Of a stretch of DNA of 64,000 nt, positions 16,596-25,185 are shown in pieces. The DNA is taken from contig CAZQCG010000024.1 of the NCBI GenBank assembly GCA_964592425.1, forward strand, positions 13,020 through 77,019, read 5' to 3'. The translations under genes and the position numbers were made by a program. This DNA is from Viridilinea sp964592425 (GTDB lineage Bacteria; Chloroflexota; Chloroflexia; Chloroflexales; Chloroflexaceae). Each line of letters starts with the position of its first letter. The first letter of the stretch is position 1. The notes beneath the pieces are model-generated. The model saw nothing but the letters and a program-made list of their open reading frames with translations. It was not told the DNA's origin and ran no database searches.

Positions 16596-18167
16596 ATGAC
16601 CACCTTTGCAACCCTTGGTTTGAGTGAGCCTATTCTCGCTGCCCTGCGCGACCTCGGCTACGACGAGCCTACACCGATTCAGGCCCAGACCATTCCTGTG
16701 CTGATCGAGGGCAGCGATGTGATCGCCCATGCCCAGACCGGCACGGGCAAAACTGCTGCTTTCGCGCTGCCGATCATTACCCGCCTGCGCCCGGAGAAGG
16801 TGCCCCAGGCCCTGGTGCTTGCGCCAACCCGCGAGTTGGCTATGCAGGTGGCCGAGGCGATCTTCCGCTACAGCAAATATGCCGAAGCGCGAGTCACCCC
16901 GGTCTATGGTGGCCAGCCGATTGATCGTCAGCTACGCGCTCTTGCCCGTGGCGTGCAGGTGGTCGTCGGTACGCCGGGCCGGATCATGGATCATATGCGC
17001 CGTGGCACCCTGGCCCTCGACGCCATCCATACCGTTGTGCTCGACGAGGCCGACGAGATGCTTGATATGGGCTTTGCTGAAGATATCGAGTATATCCTCC
17101 AGCAGACTCCTGCCGGACGTCAGACGGCCCTCTTCTCGGCGACGATGCCAGCGGTGGTGCTTGACCTGGCCCTGCGTTATACCCGCGAGCCGCAGCGTAT
17201 CAGTGTGGTCAGCGAGCAGCTGACGGTCCCGCGCACCCGCCAGGTCTACTACGAAGTGCCCCCACGTGATAAGCTCGACGCCCTCTGCCGGGTGCTTGAT
17301 GTTGAGACTCCGGCGTCGGCTATGATCTTCTGTCGTACCCGTGCTGAGGCTGACCACCTTGGGGAGAGCCTGCAGGGGCGTGGCTACCTGGCCGAGGTCA
17401 TCCATGGCGATCTCAGCCAGGCCATCCGCGACCGGGTGATGAAGCGCTTTCGCGAGGGCCAGGCTGAGTTGTTGGTGGCGACCGATGTGGCGGCCCGTGG
17501 CCTCGACATTCCCGACGTAACCCATGTGATCAACTATGATGTGCCCGGTGACCCGGAGAGCTATGTTCACCGCATCGGGCGTACCGGGCGGGCCGGGCGT
17601 ACCGGCCTAGCCATCTCGCTGATCACCCCCCGCGAGCGGCGTCAGCTTCAGATTATCGAGCGCACTATCCGCACGCGCATCCAGCGCGAGAAGCTGCCTT
17701 CGCTCGCCGATGTCGCTGCCCGTCGCCGCGAAGCCTTCCGCGAAGCCCTGCATGAGGTGCTTGAGACCGGCGAGCTTGAGCCTTACCTGCTGATGGTCGA
17801 AGAAATGGCCGAGCGCCATGACGCGACCGAACTGGCCGCTGCCGCCTTCAAGTTGCTGCTCAACGAGGTTGAACAGGAAGATACGCTTGTCTCGGTCGAG
17901 GGTGATAGTGCTGGCACCGAGCCGGGTATGACCCGCCTCTTTATCGATGTCGGGCGTCTCGACCGGGTGCGCCCTGCTGATATTGTCGGGGCCATTGCCA
18001 ACGAGATCGGGCTGCCGGGCAAGCAGATCGGGGCAATCGATATCTACGACCGCTTCGCTTTTGTTGAAGTGCCCAGCGACCAAGCCCAGCGCGTCCTGCG
18101 GGGCCTGGCCGGTGTCACGCTACGCGGACGCTCGATCAAGGTTTCCCTGGCCAAACCGCGCCGGTAG
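16596..18167 (+). CDS. deaD: DEAD-box ATP-dependent RNA helicase
   Basis: 523 residues. All helicase motifs are present: Q motif (GYDEPTPIQAQTI), AQTGTGKT, PTRELAMQ, TPGRIMDH, DEAD, SAT, ARGLDIPDV and HRIGRTGRAG. The C-terminal 75 residues (LFIDVGRLDRVRPADIVGAI onward) form a DbpA-type RNA-binding domain as in DeaD/CsdA and CshA. It unwinds structured RNA during ribosome assembly and mRNA turnover, often at low temperature. ATG at 16596; the upstream region lacks a well-placed ribosome site, so the start is probable but not certain. Confidence 0.93.
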   Translation: MTTFATLGLSEPILAALRDLGYDEPTPIQAQTIPVLIEGSDVIAHAQTGTGKTAAFALPIITRLRPEKVPQALVLAPTRELAMQVAEAIFRYSKYAEARVTPVYGGQPIDRQLRALARGVQVVVGTPGRIMDHMRRGTLALDAIHTVVLDEADEMLDMGFAEDIEYILQQTPAGRQTALFSATMPAVVLDLALRYTREPQRISVVSEQLTVPRTRQVYYEVPPRDKLDALCRVLDVETPASAMIFCRTRAEADHLGESLQGRGYLAEVIHGDLSQAIRDRVMKRFREGQAELLVATDVAARGLDIPDVTHVINYDVPGDPESYVHRIGRTGRAGRTGLAISLITPRERRQLQIIERTIRTRIQREKLPSLADVAARRREAFREALHEVLETGELEPYLLMVEEMAERHDATELAAAAFKLLLNEVEQEDTLVSVEGDSAGTEPGMTRLFIDVGRLDRVRPADIVGAIANEIGLPGKQIGAIDIYDRFAFVEVPSDQAQRVLRGLAGVTLRGRSIKVSLAKPRR

Positions 18168-18171
18168 GGGG

Positions 18172-18204
18172 TAGCAGTGTAGCAGCTAACGCTGCTGCAC
18201 TGCT
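18172..18204. terminator. Hairpin between the helicase gene and the sigma/anti-sigma fusion gene
   Basis: AGCAGTGTAGCAGC (18173-18186) pairs with 18191-18204 with one G-T wobble around a TAAC loop. It fills the gap between two convergent stop codons and is a likely bidirectional terminator. The stem shares the GCAGCAGC core with the palindromes at 440 and 31486. Confidence 0.6.
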
Positions 18205-18205
18205 C

Positions 18206-20260
18206 CTACGTCGCAAAAAGCTCCGCCTGAGCCTGAAGGCTTTCGAGGTTGAGCGGAACCAGGTCGGCGATGATTGCCCGCAGTTCGTCGCGGGTGAAGC
18301 CGCGGGCCTGGATGTTCAATTCGGCTGGCTCGCCCGCTGCGGCGGCTTCGCCCGGCTGGCTCAGGCTGATGCGGTAGAGCCTGGTTCGCTCGGCGCTCAG
18401 GTCGCCGTACCAGGTCGCGCCGATGAGCGGAGCATCTCTACTGACACTGTTTTCCGACCCATAATCGATGATCAGGCTGCGCTCTGTGCCCAGGTAGACT
18501 AGCCCGCTGAGGCGGTCTGTGCCGGGCTCAAGGCTACCTGCGCCGATCAACAGGGCGCGTTCAACCCCAGGCGGTGCTTTGGCGGGCATCCAGATCAGGG
18601 GCGCCTGCTGGGTCAACAGGCTGAACGGGTCGATCAGGCTGCTGGCGAGGATCAGCGGCAGAGCCGGGTCGGCCGCCGGAACGCGGGGAATCTCACGAAA
18701 ATCGCCGATGCCGGTCCAGGCCCGCTCAATCGCGAAGGTTGTGCGGATCTGCTCACTGCCAATGATCCACTGTTCATCAAGCAGTTCCCAGGTTACCCGA
18801 CTGACTCGGGGTGTGTCGTCAAAGCGGCCCAACTCGGTGGCCCGTAGTAGCAGGCCACTTGCGCTATCGAGCGCCAGCAGGATGGTCACCCGCTCCGCAT
18901 CGGTGTCAGCCGCATCGGTGGGCAGGCCGAGGGGGCTGGTGCCGCTGAAGGCCAGGATCTGCAACTCGCGGTTGCCTTCAAACTGGCGCCCGAGCAACTG
19001 GAGTGTGCTTGTCGCCTCGGCCTGGCGCAGATAGTCGACAGCAATTGTCCAGGGCCCTGTCTGCAGGCGCTCGTCACGGGCATGGATCTGCGCCTGCGGA
19101 TCGAGGGGTTGATCCGCCAGCGCCGGGCTGCCGGGGGTCGCACCCACTGGCAGCCCATTGTAGAGCGCCGGAGCGTAGGCGGCATCAAGGGCGTAGGAGA
19201 GCCGCCCGCGCCCATCGCCGACCTGAAGTTCGTAGGGAGCCCCGCCGCTGCGATGGCTTAGTTGCAGGCGGTGACGGGCTGCATGCCCAGGATCGAGCCA
19301 GATCTCCGCTGTCAGTGGTGCATAGACCTCATGATCGAAGTACCAGAGGGTCGCGTAGCGTCGGTACCAGATCCCGCTGCGTTCAGGGGGGCTGAACTGC
19401 TGGGCCAGGGCCTGGGCAATCAAGGCCTTGCCATCAACCGGCGGTGCGTCCGCACGATCAATGATCCGCACCGGCGGGGTTAGCCAGCCTGGCAGGGCCA
19501 GGGCCACGATTAGCGCCAGCACCGCCAGGGGGGCCAGGGCCAGACGGGCCAATGGCCAGAGCGGCAGGCTGCGCCGGCGCGGTTTGGGTGTGGCGGCAGC
19601 GAGCATTCTGGCCCGCAGGCCATCCGGCAGATTCTCACTTCGCAGCGCTTCGCGCAGGGCCGTCTCGACAGCCGGTAGGATGTGGTTCCAGCCCTGGTCG
19701 AAGTTGCGGCAGAGGCTACAGCCAGCCAGGTGGTTGCGTACAGCGGGGCGCTCACGCGAACCGGCACTCGGGTCAGCCAGCAGTTCGCGCACTGGCGCAC
19801 ACCCTTCGTCACTGATACGGTCGGTCAGGCTGGTGCCGGTTCCTGGCCCGAGTGCCCGGACAGCTTCCACGAGTTTTGTGCGGGCCGTCTGCAGATCATA
19901 GCCCAGGCTCTGGGCCAGGCGCGGGCTATCGTAGCCAGCCAGCAGGTGCAGGGCTATGGCCATGCGCTGCTCAAGTGGCAGGGCCAACAGGCTGCGAAAA
20001 AGGGCTGGCCCGTTCGGTGCTGCGGGTCGCTGTCGGGAAGGGGGCGACTGTTGGCGGGCCAGGTGTACCAGGCGGGCTGGCAAGTCCAGTTCGGGCGGTG
20101 CTGCTGGCGCAGAGCTGCCTGCCAGGTCGCTGCCAAGGGCCAGGAGCAAGCGCTCCGCCGTCTGTCGCTCCCCGCCAGCCACCAGGGCCAGCCGGTAGAG
20201 CAGGTCGCCGGAGTTGCGCAGGGCCTGCTCAAGCCTGGTTGCGGCAACGGGCGTATTCAC
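18206..20260 (-). CDS. Sigma-factor-like / zinc anti-sigma fusion with exported domain
   Basis: 684 residues. The first 150 resemble an ECF sigma factor, with a region-4-like helix-turn-helix stretch (LLALPLEQRMAIALHLLAGY then SLGYDLQTARTKL). Near 178 is HLAGCSLC, the H-x3-C-x2-C zinc motif of ZAS-type anti-sigma factors. A single membrane helix lies at about 238-262, followed by some 400 residues predicted to be outside the cell, with a PKPRRR basic patch before the helix (positive-inside). Regulator and inhibitor halves appear to be in one chain, a rare arrangement. GTG start overlaps the upstream stop as GTGA; third gene of the MoxR operon. The exported domain is not recognised. Confidence 0.7.
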   Translation of the reverse strand: MNTPVAATRLEQALRNSGDLLYRLALVAGGERQTAERLLLALGSDLAGSSAPAAPPELDLPARLVHLARQQSPPSRQRPAAPNGPALFRSLLALPLEQRMAIALHLLAGYDSPRLAQSLGYDLQTARTKLVEAVRALGPGTGTSLTDRISDEGCAPVRELLADPSAGSRERPAVRNHLAGCSLCRNFDQGWNHILPAVETALREALRSENLPDGLRARMLAAATPKPRRRSLPLWPLARLALAPLAVLALIVALALPGWLTPPVRIIDRADAPPVDGKALIAQALAQQFSPPERSGIWYRRYATLWYFDHEVYAPLTAEIWLDPGHAARHRLQLSHRSGGAPYELQVGDGRGRLSYALDAAYAPALYNGLPVGATPGSPALADQPLDPQAQIHARDERLQTGPWTIAVDYLRQAEATSTLQLLGRQFEGNRELQILAFSGTSPLGLPTDAADTDAERVTILLALDSASGLLLRATELGRFDDTPRVSRVTWELLDEQWIIGSEQIRTTFAIERAWTGIGDFREIPRVPAADPALPLILASSLIDPFSLLTQQAPLIWMPAKAPPGVERALLIGAGSLEPGTDRLSGLVYLGTERSLIIDYGSENSVSRDAPLIGATWYGDLSAERTRLYRISLSQPGEAAAAGEPAELNIQARGFTRDELRAIIADLVPLNLESLQAQAELFAT

Positions 20261-20466
20261 GCGGGGCTGTGAGTGGTCTGATCGCTGTCAGGGGGTGGTT
20301 GGGTGGTACTTTTGAGCATACGATGGAGGCGCCAGATCATCTGCACACGGGCGCGGTGCCAGGCGGCACTCTTTGGCCCGGTCTCACGCAGCAGTACTAC
20401 CTGCTGCAAGGTATGGGCCAGGTGGGCCGGATCGGGCGGCACCGGCTGATCATCAACGGGCGTCAT
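20257..20466 (-). CDS. 69-residue hypothetical protein between MoxR and the sigma/anti-sigma fusion
   Basis: A small soluble protein: Pro-rich start, a central amphipathic segment (LAHTLQQVVLLRE and WHRARVQMIWRLHRML) and a Pro/Asp/Thr tail. It overlaps the upstream MoxR gene by ATGA and the downstream gene by GTGA, strong evidence that the frame is translated. Family not recognised. Its position suggests a partner of the MoxR ATPase or of the fusion protein. Confidence 0.65.
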   Translation of the reverse strand: MTPVDDQPVPPDPAHLAHTLQQVVLLRETGPKSAAWHRARVQMIWRLHRMLKSTTQPPPDSDQTTHSPA

Positions 20467-21437
20467 GGATGGAGCGACCTCTCGAAGCGGCGTCCGGGGC
20501 GGGCGCCCGGCACCGGCACCATAGTCAGGATCTCCTCGATCAAAGTGCTCGCCGTCACGCTGCGCACCCGGGCGGCGGGACTGACGATCAAGCGATGACC
20601 AAGCACGGCATCAGCCAGCAACTTCACATCGTCGGGGGTGACATAATCATGGCCACGAATGGCCGCCCATGCCTGCGCTGTGCGGTAGAGGGCCAGGGAT
20701 CCGCGCGCACTGGCCCCCAGGTAGATCTCCTCGTGGTGGCGTGTAGCTGTGGTCAGGGCGACAATATACTCCTCAACCAGTTCATCGACATAGACCTGCT
20801 TGATCGCTGTTTGGAGTTCGAGCAATTCTTCAATCGAAGCAATCGTCGGCAGATGATCGAGAGGATGGGCCTGGCGCTGGCGGCGCAGAATAGCGATCTC
20901 ATCAAGGCGCTCGGGGTAGCCCAGGTGCAGGCGGAGCAGGAAGCGGTCAAGCTGGGCCTCGGGCAGCGGAAAGGTGCCCTCATACTCGATGGGGTTCTGG
21001 GTAGCCAGGACGATAAAGGGTGCTGGCAGCGCGTGGGTCACTCCGTCAACCGTAACCTGGCGCTCCTCCATCGCCTCAAGCAGGGCGCTCTGGGTCTTGG
21101 GTGTGGCACGGTTGATCTCATCAGCCAGCACGATCTGGGCAAAGACCGGACCGGGGCGGAACTCAAACTCGCGGCTCTGCTGGTTAAAGATCGAAACCCC
21201 CGTCACGTCGGAAGGCAGCAGGTCGGGGGTGAACTGAATGCGCTTGAAACTACCGCCAATCGAGCGGGCAATACTCTTGGCCAGCACCGTCTTGCCGGTG
21301 CCCGGCACATCCTCTAACAAGACATGGCCCCGGCAGAGGAGGGCCACCAGCACCAACTCGACCGCCTGCCGTTTGCCGATGATCACCTGCTCAACATTTT
21401 GAAAGAGGCGCTCGGCGAACTCCTTGACCAGATCCAA
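20463..21437 (-). CDS. MoxR family AAA+ ATPase
   Basis: 324 residues, typical MoxR length. Walker A GTGKT in VLLEDVPGTGKTVLAK, Walker B VLADEINRA, sensor ATQNPIE and the MoxR-specific FPLPEAQLDRF segment. MoxR ATPases act as chaperone-like proteins that activate or assemble partner complexes, usually with VWA proteins encoded next to them. Here the neighbours are a 69-residue protein and the sigma/anti-sigma fusion, while a VWA protein is encoded at 2613-5189. The TTG start at 21437 follows a GAGG site seven bases upstream. Confidence 0.93.
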   Translation of the reverse strand: MDLVKEFAERLFQNVEQVIIGKRQAVELVLVALLCRGHVLLEDVPGTGKTVLAKSIARSIGGSFKRIQFTPDLLPSDVTGVSIFNQQSREFEFRPGPVFAQIVLADEINRATPKTQSALLEAMEERQVTVDGVTHALPAPFIVLATQNPIEYEGTFPLPEAQLDRFLLRLHLGYPERLDEIAILRRQRQAHPLDHLPTIASIEELLELQTAIKQVYVDELVEEYIVALTTATRHHEEIYLGASARGSLALYRTAQAWAAIRGHDYVTPDDVKLLADAVLGHRLIVSPAARVRSVTASTLIEEILTMVPVPGARPGRRFERSLHP

Positions 21438-21491
21438 ACCTCAACCTCACTCGTACAAAAGAGACCCTCGTGCATGGAGTATACACTATTG

Positions 21492-21926
21492 TCAGGTTGC
21501 CTCGAAGGTACGCAGGCGATCAATCGTTGGCTGCTCCTCCGGCGGTGGGCTGCTGCTGAACCAGGCGGACAGGATCTCACGGGCCAGGTCGATGGTTGTT
21601 GTGCGCAGGCTCAAGGCGAGCACATTGGCATCGTTCCAGCGTCGAGCCCCGGCAGCCGTCTGGGCATCGTGGCAGAGGGCCGCACGAATGCCGCGCACCT
21701 TGTTGGCGGCGATACTCACCCCCGTGCCGGTAAAACAGCAGACGATGCCTTGATCGGCGTGACCGGCGGCAACCGTTGCGCCCACAGCCCGCCCGACCTC
21801 CGGCCATGCCTCGGCTTCACCCGCCAGTGGCCCGATCAGGATCAGCTCGTGACCTTCCCGGCGCAACTCTTCTACCAACGCATCGGTAAAAGTCGTTCGC
21901 TCGTCGCTCCCTACAACCACACGCAT
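21492..21926 (-). CDS. RpiB/LacA/LacB family sugar-phosphate isomerase
   Basis: About 144 residues, the normal RpiB length. MRVVVGSDE at the start, CFTGTGVSIAANK (the phosphate loop and catalytic Cys region of RpiB, usually CGTGIGMSIAANK) and ALCHDAQTAAGARRWNDANVL. The family interconverts ribose-5-phosphate and ribulose-5-phosphate or related hexose phosphates. The CFTG variation leaves the Cys in place. The ATG at 21926 with AAAGGAGG eight bases upstream was chosen over a longer frame. It is divergent from the nitroreductase gene. Confidence 0.88.
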   Translation of the reverse strand: MRVVVGSDERTTFTDALVEELRREGHELILIGPLAGEAEAWPEVGRAVGATVAAGHADQGIVCCFTGTGVSIAANKVRGIRAALCHDAQTAAGARRWNDANVLALSLRTTTIDLAREILSAWFSSSPPPEEQPTIDRLRTFEAT

Positions 21927-22074
21927 CGCTGGCCTCCTTTCCGGGTCTTGAAGACCTCGCGCACCGGCGTGCGGCTGCAGCGACAAGGCCAACCACAAAA
22001 CCCAGGCTTCCTTATTGTACAAGTATGCTACAATTGTCCCCCATCCCCCATCTCTACCAAAGGAGTATACACCC

Positions 22075-22902
22075 TTGCCTACTGACTCGCTCAGCGCGGC
22101 CTTGCGTCTACGGTATGGTGTTCAGGATCAGCCAGCCGATCCGATTGGGAGTGCTACCCTCGACCTGCTGCTGGCCCATCGTTCGGTGCGCGCCTATCGC
22201 CCTGAACCGCTGCCGGACGGCACGCTCGCAGCGATGCTGGCCGCAGCTCAGTCGGCCTCAACCTCGTCGAACCTGCAAGCCTGGAGTGTTGTGGCGGTAG
22301 AGGATCCTGAGCGCAAAGCTCGTCTCGCCCGGTTCGCCGGTGATCAGGAGCATGTCAGTGCCTGTCCCCTCTTGCTGATCTGGCTGGCCGACCTGGCCCG
22401 TCTTGAGCGTATCGCTGTGCAGCAGGCTCTGCCCTATGCTGCCCTCGACTATACCGAGATGCTGCTGCTGGGGGTGATCGATGCGGCCCTGGCGGCGCAG
22501 AATGCGGCGGTTGCTGCCGAGTCACTTGGGCTTGGCGTGGTCTATATTGGTGCGATGCGCAACCAGCCGCTCGAAGTTGCAGCCGAGTTGCACTTGCCAG
22601 CGCGGGTCTTTGCCGCTTTCGGCATGTGTGTGGGCTGGCCCGACCCTGCCCACCCCGCAGCCGTCAAGCCGCGCCTGCCCCAGTCGGTTGTGTTGCACCG
22701 CGAGACCTACAGCACTGCCAGGGAGGAGCAGGCCGTTGCACGCTATGGTGAAGCTATGGGCCAGTTCTATGCTGAGCAGGCTATGCGCGTGCAGGGTGAT
22801 TGGGCGCGCCACTCGGCAAAACGCATCGCCGGGCCGCAGAGCCTTGCCGGGCGCGATCAGCTGCGTGAGGCGCTCATCCGGCTGGGCTTTGAGTTGCGCT
22901 GA
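22075..22902 (+). CDS. NADPH-dependent nitroreductase (NfsA/FRP-like flavoprotein)
   Basis: About 275 residues. HRSVRAYRPEPLPDG near the start is the FMN-binding motif of the oxygen-insensitive nitroreductase NfsA group; AAQSASTSSNLQAWSVVAV and GLGVVYIGAMRN follow in the usual places. Such enzymes reduce nitro-aromatics, quinones or flavins with NADPH; the physiological substrate is unknown. A TTG start at 22075 preceded by AAAGGAG (9-nt spacing) fits best; the upstream extension would overlap the divergent gene. It ends 4 bp from the convergent rarA gene. Confidence 0.88.
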   Translation: MPTDSLSAALRLRYGVQDQPADPIGSATLDLLLAHRSVRAYRPEPLPDGTLAAMLAAAQSASTSSNLQAWSVVAVEDPERKARLARFAGDQEHVSACPLLLIWLADLARLERIAVQQALPYAALDYTEMLLLGVIDAALAAQNAAVAAESLGLGVVYIGAMRNQPLEVAAELHLPARVFAAFGMCVGWPDPAHPAAVKPRLPQSVVLHRETYSTAREEQAVARYGEAMGQFYAEQAMRVQGDWARHSAKRIAGPQSLAGRDQLREALIRLGFELR

Positions 22903-22906
22903 AGGC

Positions 22907-24385
22907 TCATTTGGAACGCGGCCCCGCCCGGCGCGGCGCTGGCGGCAGATCCTCCGGCCCCAGTTGTGGCTCTTCCCCAGGGGCTAACTCTTCTGCCGGG
23001 GGCGTCGGACGGGGCGGCTGCGCTCGCTGCGGCTCCGGCGCAGCCCGGCGGCGCTGCTCGCGCCAGGCCAGCCGCTGACGCACCACCTCTTCGAAGCCAC
23101 GGGCAGTCGGCTCGTAGTAGATCCGCCCTTCGAGGTTCGACGGCAGGTGGGCCTGATCTGAGCGACCGGCTTGCAGATCATGGGCGTACTCGTAGCCTTT
23201 GCCGTAGCCCAGGCCCTGCATCAAGCGTGTTGGCGCGTTACGCAGGTGGAGGGGCACCGGTTCGTTACGCGTCTCGGCCACATCTTTGAGTGCGGCCCCG
23301 TAGGCCCGATAGACAGCATTGCTCTTGGGGGCCTGGCAGAGGTAGACTGCTGCCTGGGCCAGGGCCAGTTCACCCTCGGGCTGGCCGAGGAAATGGACGG
23401 TCTGCTGGGCGGCAATGACCTGGTTCAGCGCACTGGGGTCGGCCATGCCAATATCTTCGAGGGCCATACGCACCAGGCGCCTTGCAATGAAGAGGGGATC
23501 TTCGCCGCCGTCAAGCATGCGCCCAAGCCAATAGAGCGCCCCGTCGGGGTCGCTGTCGCGCACACTCTTATGCAGGGCCGAGATCGCATCGTAGTGCAAC
23601 TCGCCATGTTTATCGTAGCGTGTGGCTCGCGACTGTAGCGCATCACGAATATCGGCCAGGGTGATCAGGCGTCGGTCGCCCAGGGCTGGTGGCTTGGAGA
23701 GCGCGGCAGCCTCCAGGGCATTCAGCGCGGTGCGTACATCACCGTTGGCCATATTCACAAGGTAGCCACGCGCATCGGCGGCCAGAATCACATTCAATGC
23801 GCCAAGACCGCGCTCGTGGTCGCCCAAGGCCCGGTCAACCAGTTGGCCCACCTCATCGTCACCCAGTGCCTGTAGCGTAAAGACCCGTGCCCGTGAGAGC
23901 AGGGCGCTATTCACCTCGAAGGAGGGATTCTCGGTTGTTGCACCGATCAGTACCAGCGTGCCGTCTTCGACATAGGGTAGCACCGCATCCTGCTGGCCCT
24001 TGTTAAAGCGGTGGATCTCATCGATAAAGAGGATCGTGCGTTGTTGGTGCATCCCGAGGCGATCCTGGGCCTCCTGAATGACCCGCCGCAGATCGGCCAC
24101 TCCGGCACTCACCGCACTCAGCGGCTCAAAGTGGGCATTGGTCGTCGCGGCGATAATGCGTGCCAGGGTCGTCTTCCCACTGCCGGGTGGCCCCCAGAGA
24201 ATGATCGAGAAGATCTGGTCATTGGCAATCGCACGGCGCAACAGGCGTCCCTCACCGACGATCTGTTCCTGGCCAAGATATTCGGCGAGAGTACGCGGGC
24301 GCATGCGTGCTGCCAGGGGTGCCTGGCTCTGCAACGCCTCGCTTCGCTGACTGTCGAAGAGGCTGGGGCCACGTTTCGGAGGCAT
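22907..24385 (-). CDS. rarA: Replication-associated recombination protein A (RarA/MgsA)
   Basis: About 492 residues. Walker A GPPGSGKTT, Walker B FIDEIHRFNKGQQDA, sensor GATTENPSFEVN and the C-terminal MgsA tetramerisation part (KSVRDSDPDGALYWLGRML, HLRNAPTRLM). RarA acts at stalled replication forks with SSB. The extreme C terminus (Pro/Glu/Arg-rich, about 60 residues) exceeds the family core and is probably disordered. MPPKRGPSLFD at 24385 was taken as the start. Confidence 0.93.
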   Translation of the reverse strand: MPPKRGPSLFDSQRSEALQSQAPLAARMRPRTLAEYLGQEQIVGEGRLLRRAIANDQIFSIILWGPPGSGKTTLARIIAATTNAHFEPLSAVSAGVADLRRVIQEAQDRLGMHQQRTILFIDEIHRFNKGQQDAVLPYVEDGTLVLIGATTENPSFEVNSALLSRARVFTLQALGDDEVGQLVDRALGDHERGLGALNVILAADARGYLVNMANGDVRTALNALEAAALSKPPALGDRRLITLADIRDALQSRATRYDKHGELHYDAISALHKSVRDSDPDGALYWLGRMLDGGEDPLFIARRLVRMALEDIGMADPSALNQVIAAQQTVHFLGQPEGELALAQAAVYLCQAPKSNAVYRAYGAALKDVAETRNEPVPLHLRNAPTRLMQGLGYGKGYEYAHDLQAGRSDQAHLPSNLEGRIYYEPTARGFEEVVRQRLAWREQRRRAAPEPQRAQPPRPTPPAEELAPGEEPQLGPEDLPPAPRRAGPRSK

Positions 24386-24809
24386 AAGCAGACCTGTGTG
24401 CAATGGCCAATCGGCAAGGCTATTGTAGCATGGTCCCCCCTAAAACCAGTACTTTGTGGTTCTATGGGTCATTGGCTTAGGGGAACAAGGGCCTATTGAG
24501 CTATGTAACTGCATCGGTTATGCTGAAGCTAACAGAAGTTTACTGCCTTACTGCAAACTAGGCTTCGGCGCATCCTCTTCAGTCTTGCTCTGCTACACCA
24601 CCCCCTCCCTCCCGCTGCTACCCCTCCTTCCTCCTGCTCTGGATCTGGCTTTGGTAAGGCAGTAGCTTCTCGTAACTCGCGCATATGTATGTGGCGGCCT
24701 ACCCAGGCCGCCATTCGCTTTCTGCTGGTCGGCATATCTTGTCGGCTGCGAACGGGAACGCTTTAACCGGGTGTTGCGAGCGATGGGGTGCCGCCAGGGT
24801 GATTCACAC
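24386..24809. other. Non-coding stretch with one hairpin
   Basis: About 420 bp between divergent rarA and a small gene. The only clear structure is GGCGGCCT (24693-24700) pairing with AGGCCGCC (24705-24712), followed by a T-rich TTCGCTTTCT on the plus strand, so it could end a short plus-strand RNA. No RNA family or protein frame is recognised. Confidence 0.4.
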
Positions 24810-24839
24810 TAGACACACTGTGCAAAAGGTGTGTATAAT
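24810..24839 (+). promoter_or_regulatory. Promoter with overlapping dyad
   Basis: TAGACA (24810-24815) and TATAAT (24834-24839) with 18 bp between them. The spacer contains an ACACAC/GTGTGT inverted repeat with 10 nt between the arms, a possible repressor site. It precedes the 63-residue protein gene. Confidence 0.6.
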
Positions 24840-24946
24840 GTCGATAGAGCAACAAGCGTAGCTGGCCGGCTTGCCTGGGCAGTGTTATTATCTGAACGTC
24901 CCATCTCATCTCTGTGCAGCAGCACCTATTACAAGGAGTCAGCCCT

Positions 24947-25138
24947 ATGCATAATCGTACCGAGACCCGCCGTTATAAGGCCCCGCGTTGGATCTCCACC
25001 GAGGCGGGCCAGTGGGCCTACGAGGTCAATGAGGAGTGGCGCGAGATCGCCAACCACACCTTTGGCGTGATTGAGCGCCAGCGCCTGCTCGCCGACGCCG
25101 AGCGTATGCGTCAGGAGAGTCAGCCAGCCAGTTCGTGA
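24947..25138 (+). CDS. 63-residue conserved-looking hypothetical protein
   Basis: Starts at ATG 24947 with AAGGAG eight bases upstream, and ends before a strong hairpin. The sequence begins MHNRTETRRYKAPRWIS and is rich in charged residues and Trp (three), with a helical Glu/Arg segment (NEEWREIANHTF, IERQRLLADAERMRQE). No membrane segment or known motif. Good promoter, ribosome site and terminator-like hairpin make it a convincing small gene; function unknown. Confidence 0.7.
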   Translation: MHNRTETRRYKAPRWISTEAGQWAYEVNEEWREIANHTFGVIERQRLLADAERMRQESQPASS

Positions 25139-25159
25139 GCCACACGCGCGGCGGCAAGC

Positions 25160-25180
25160 CAGAGGGGCGCAGCCCCTCTG
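25160..25180. terminator. Hairpin between convergent genes
   Basis: CAGAGGGGC (25160-25168) pairs perfectly with 25172-25180 around a GCA loop, right after the small gene and just before the kinase stop codon on the other strand. C-rich sequence follows, not U-rich. Confidence 0.55.
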
Positions 25181-25185
25181 CCCCC

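Noticed and set aside
24456..24712. Possible structured RNA between rarA and the small gene
   Set aside because: No tRNA, tmRNA, SRP or RNase P features found; only one 8-bp hairpin.
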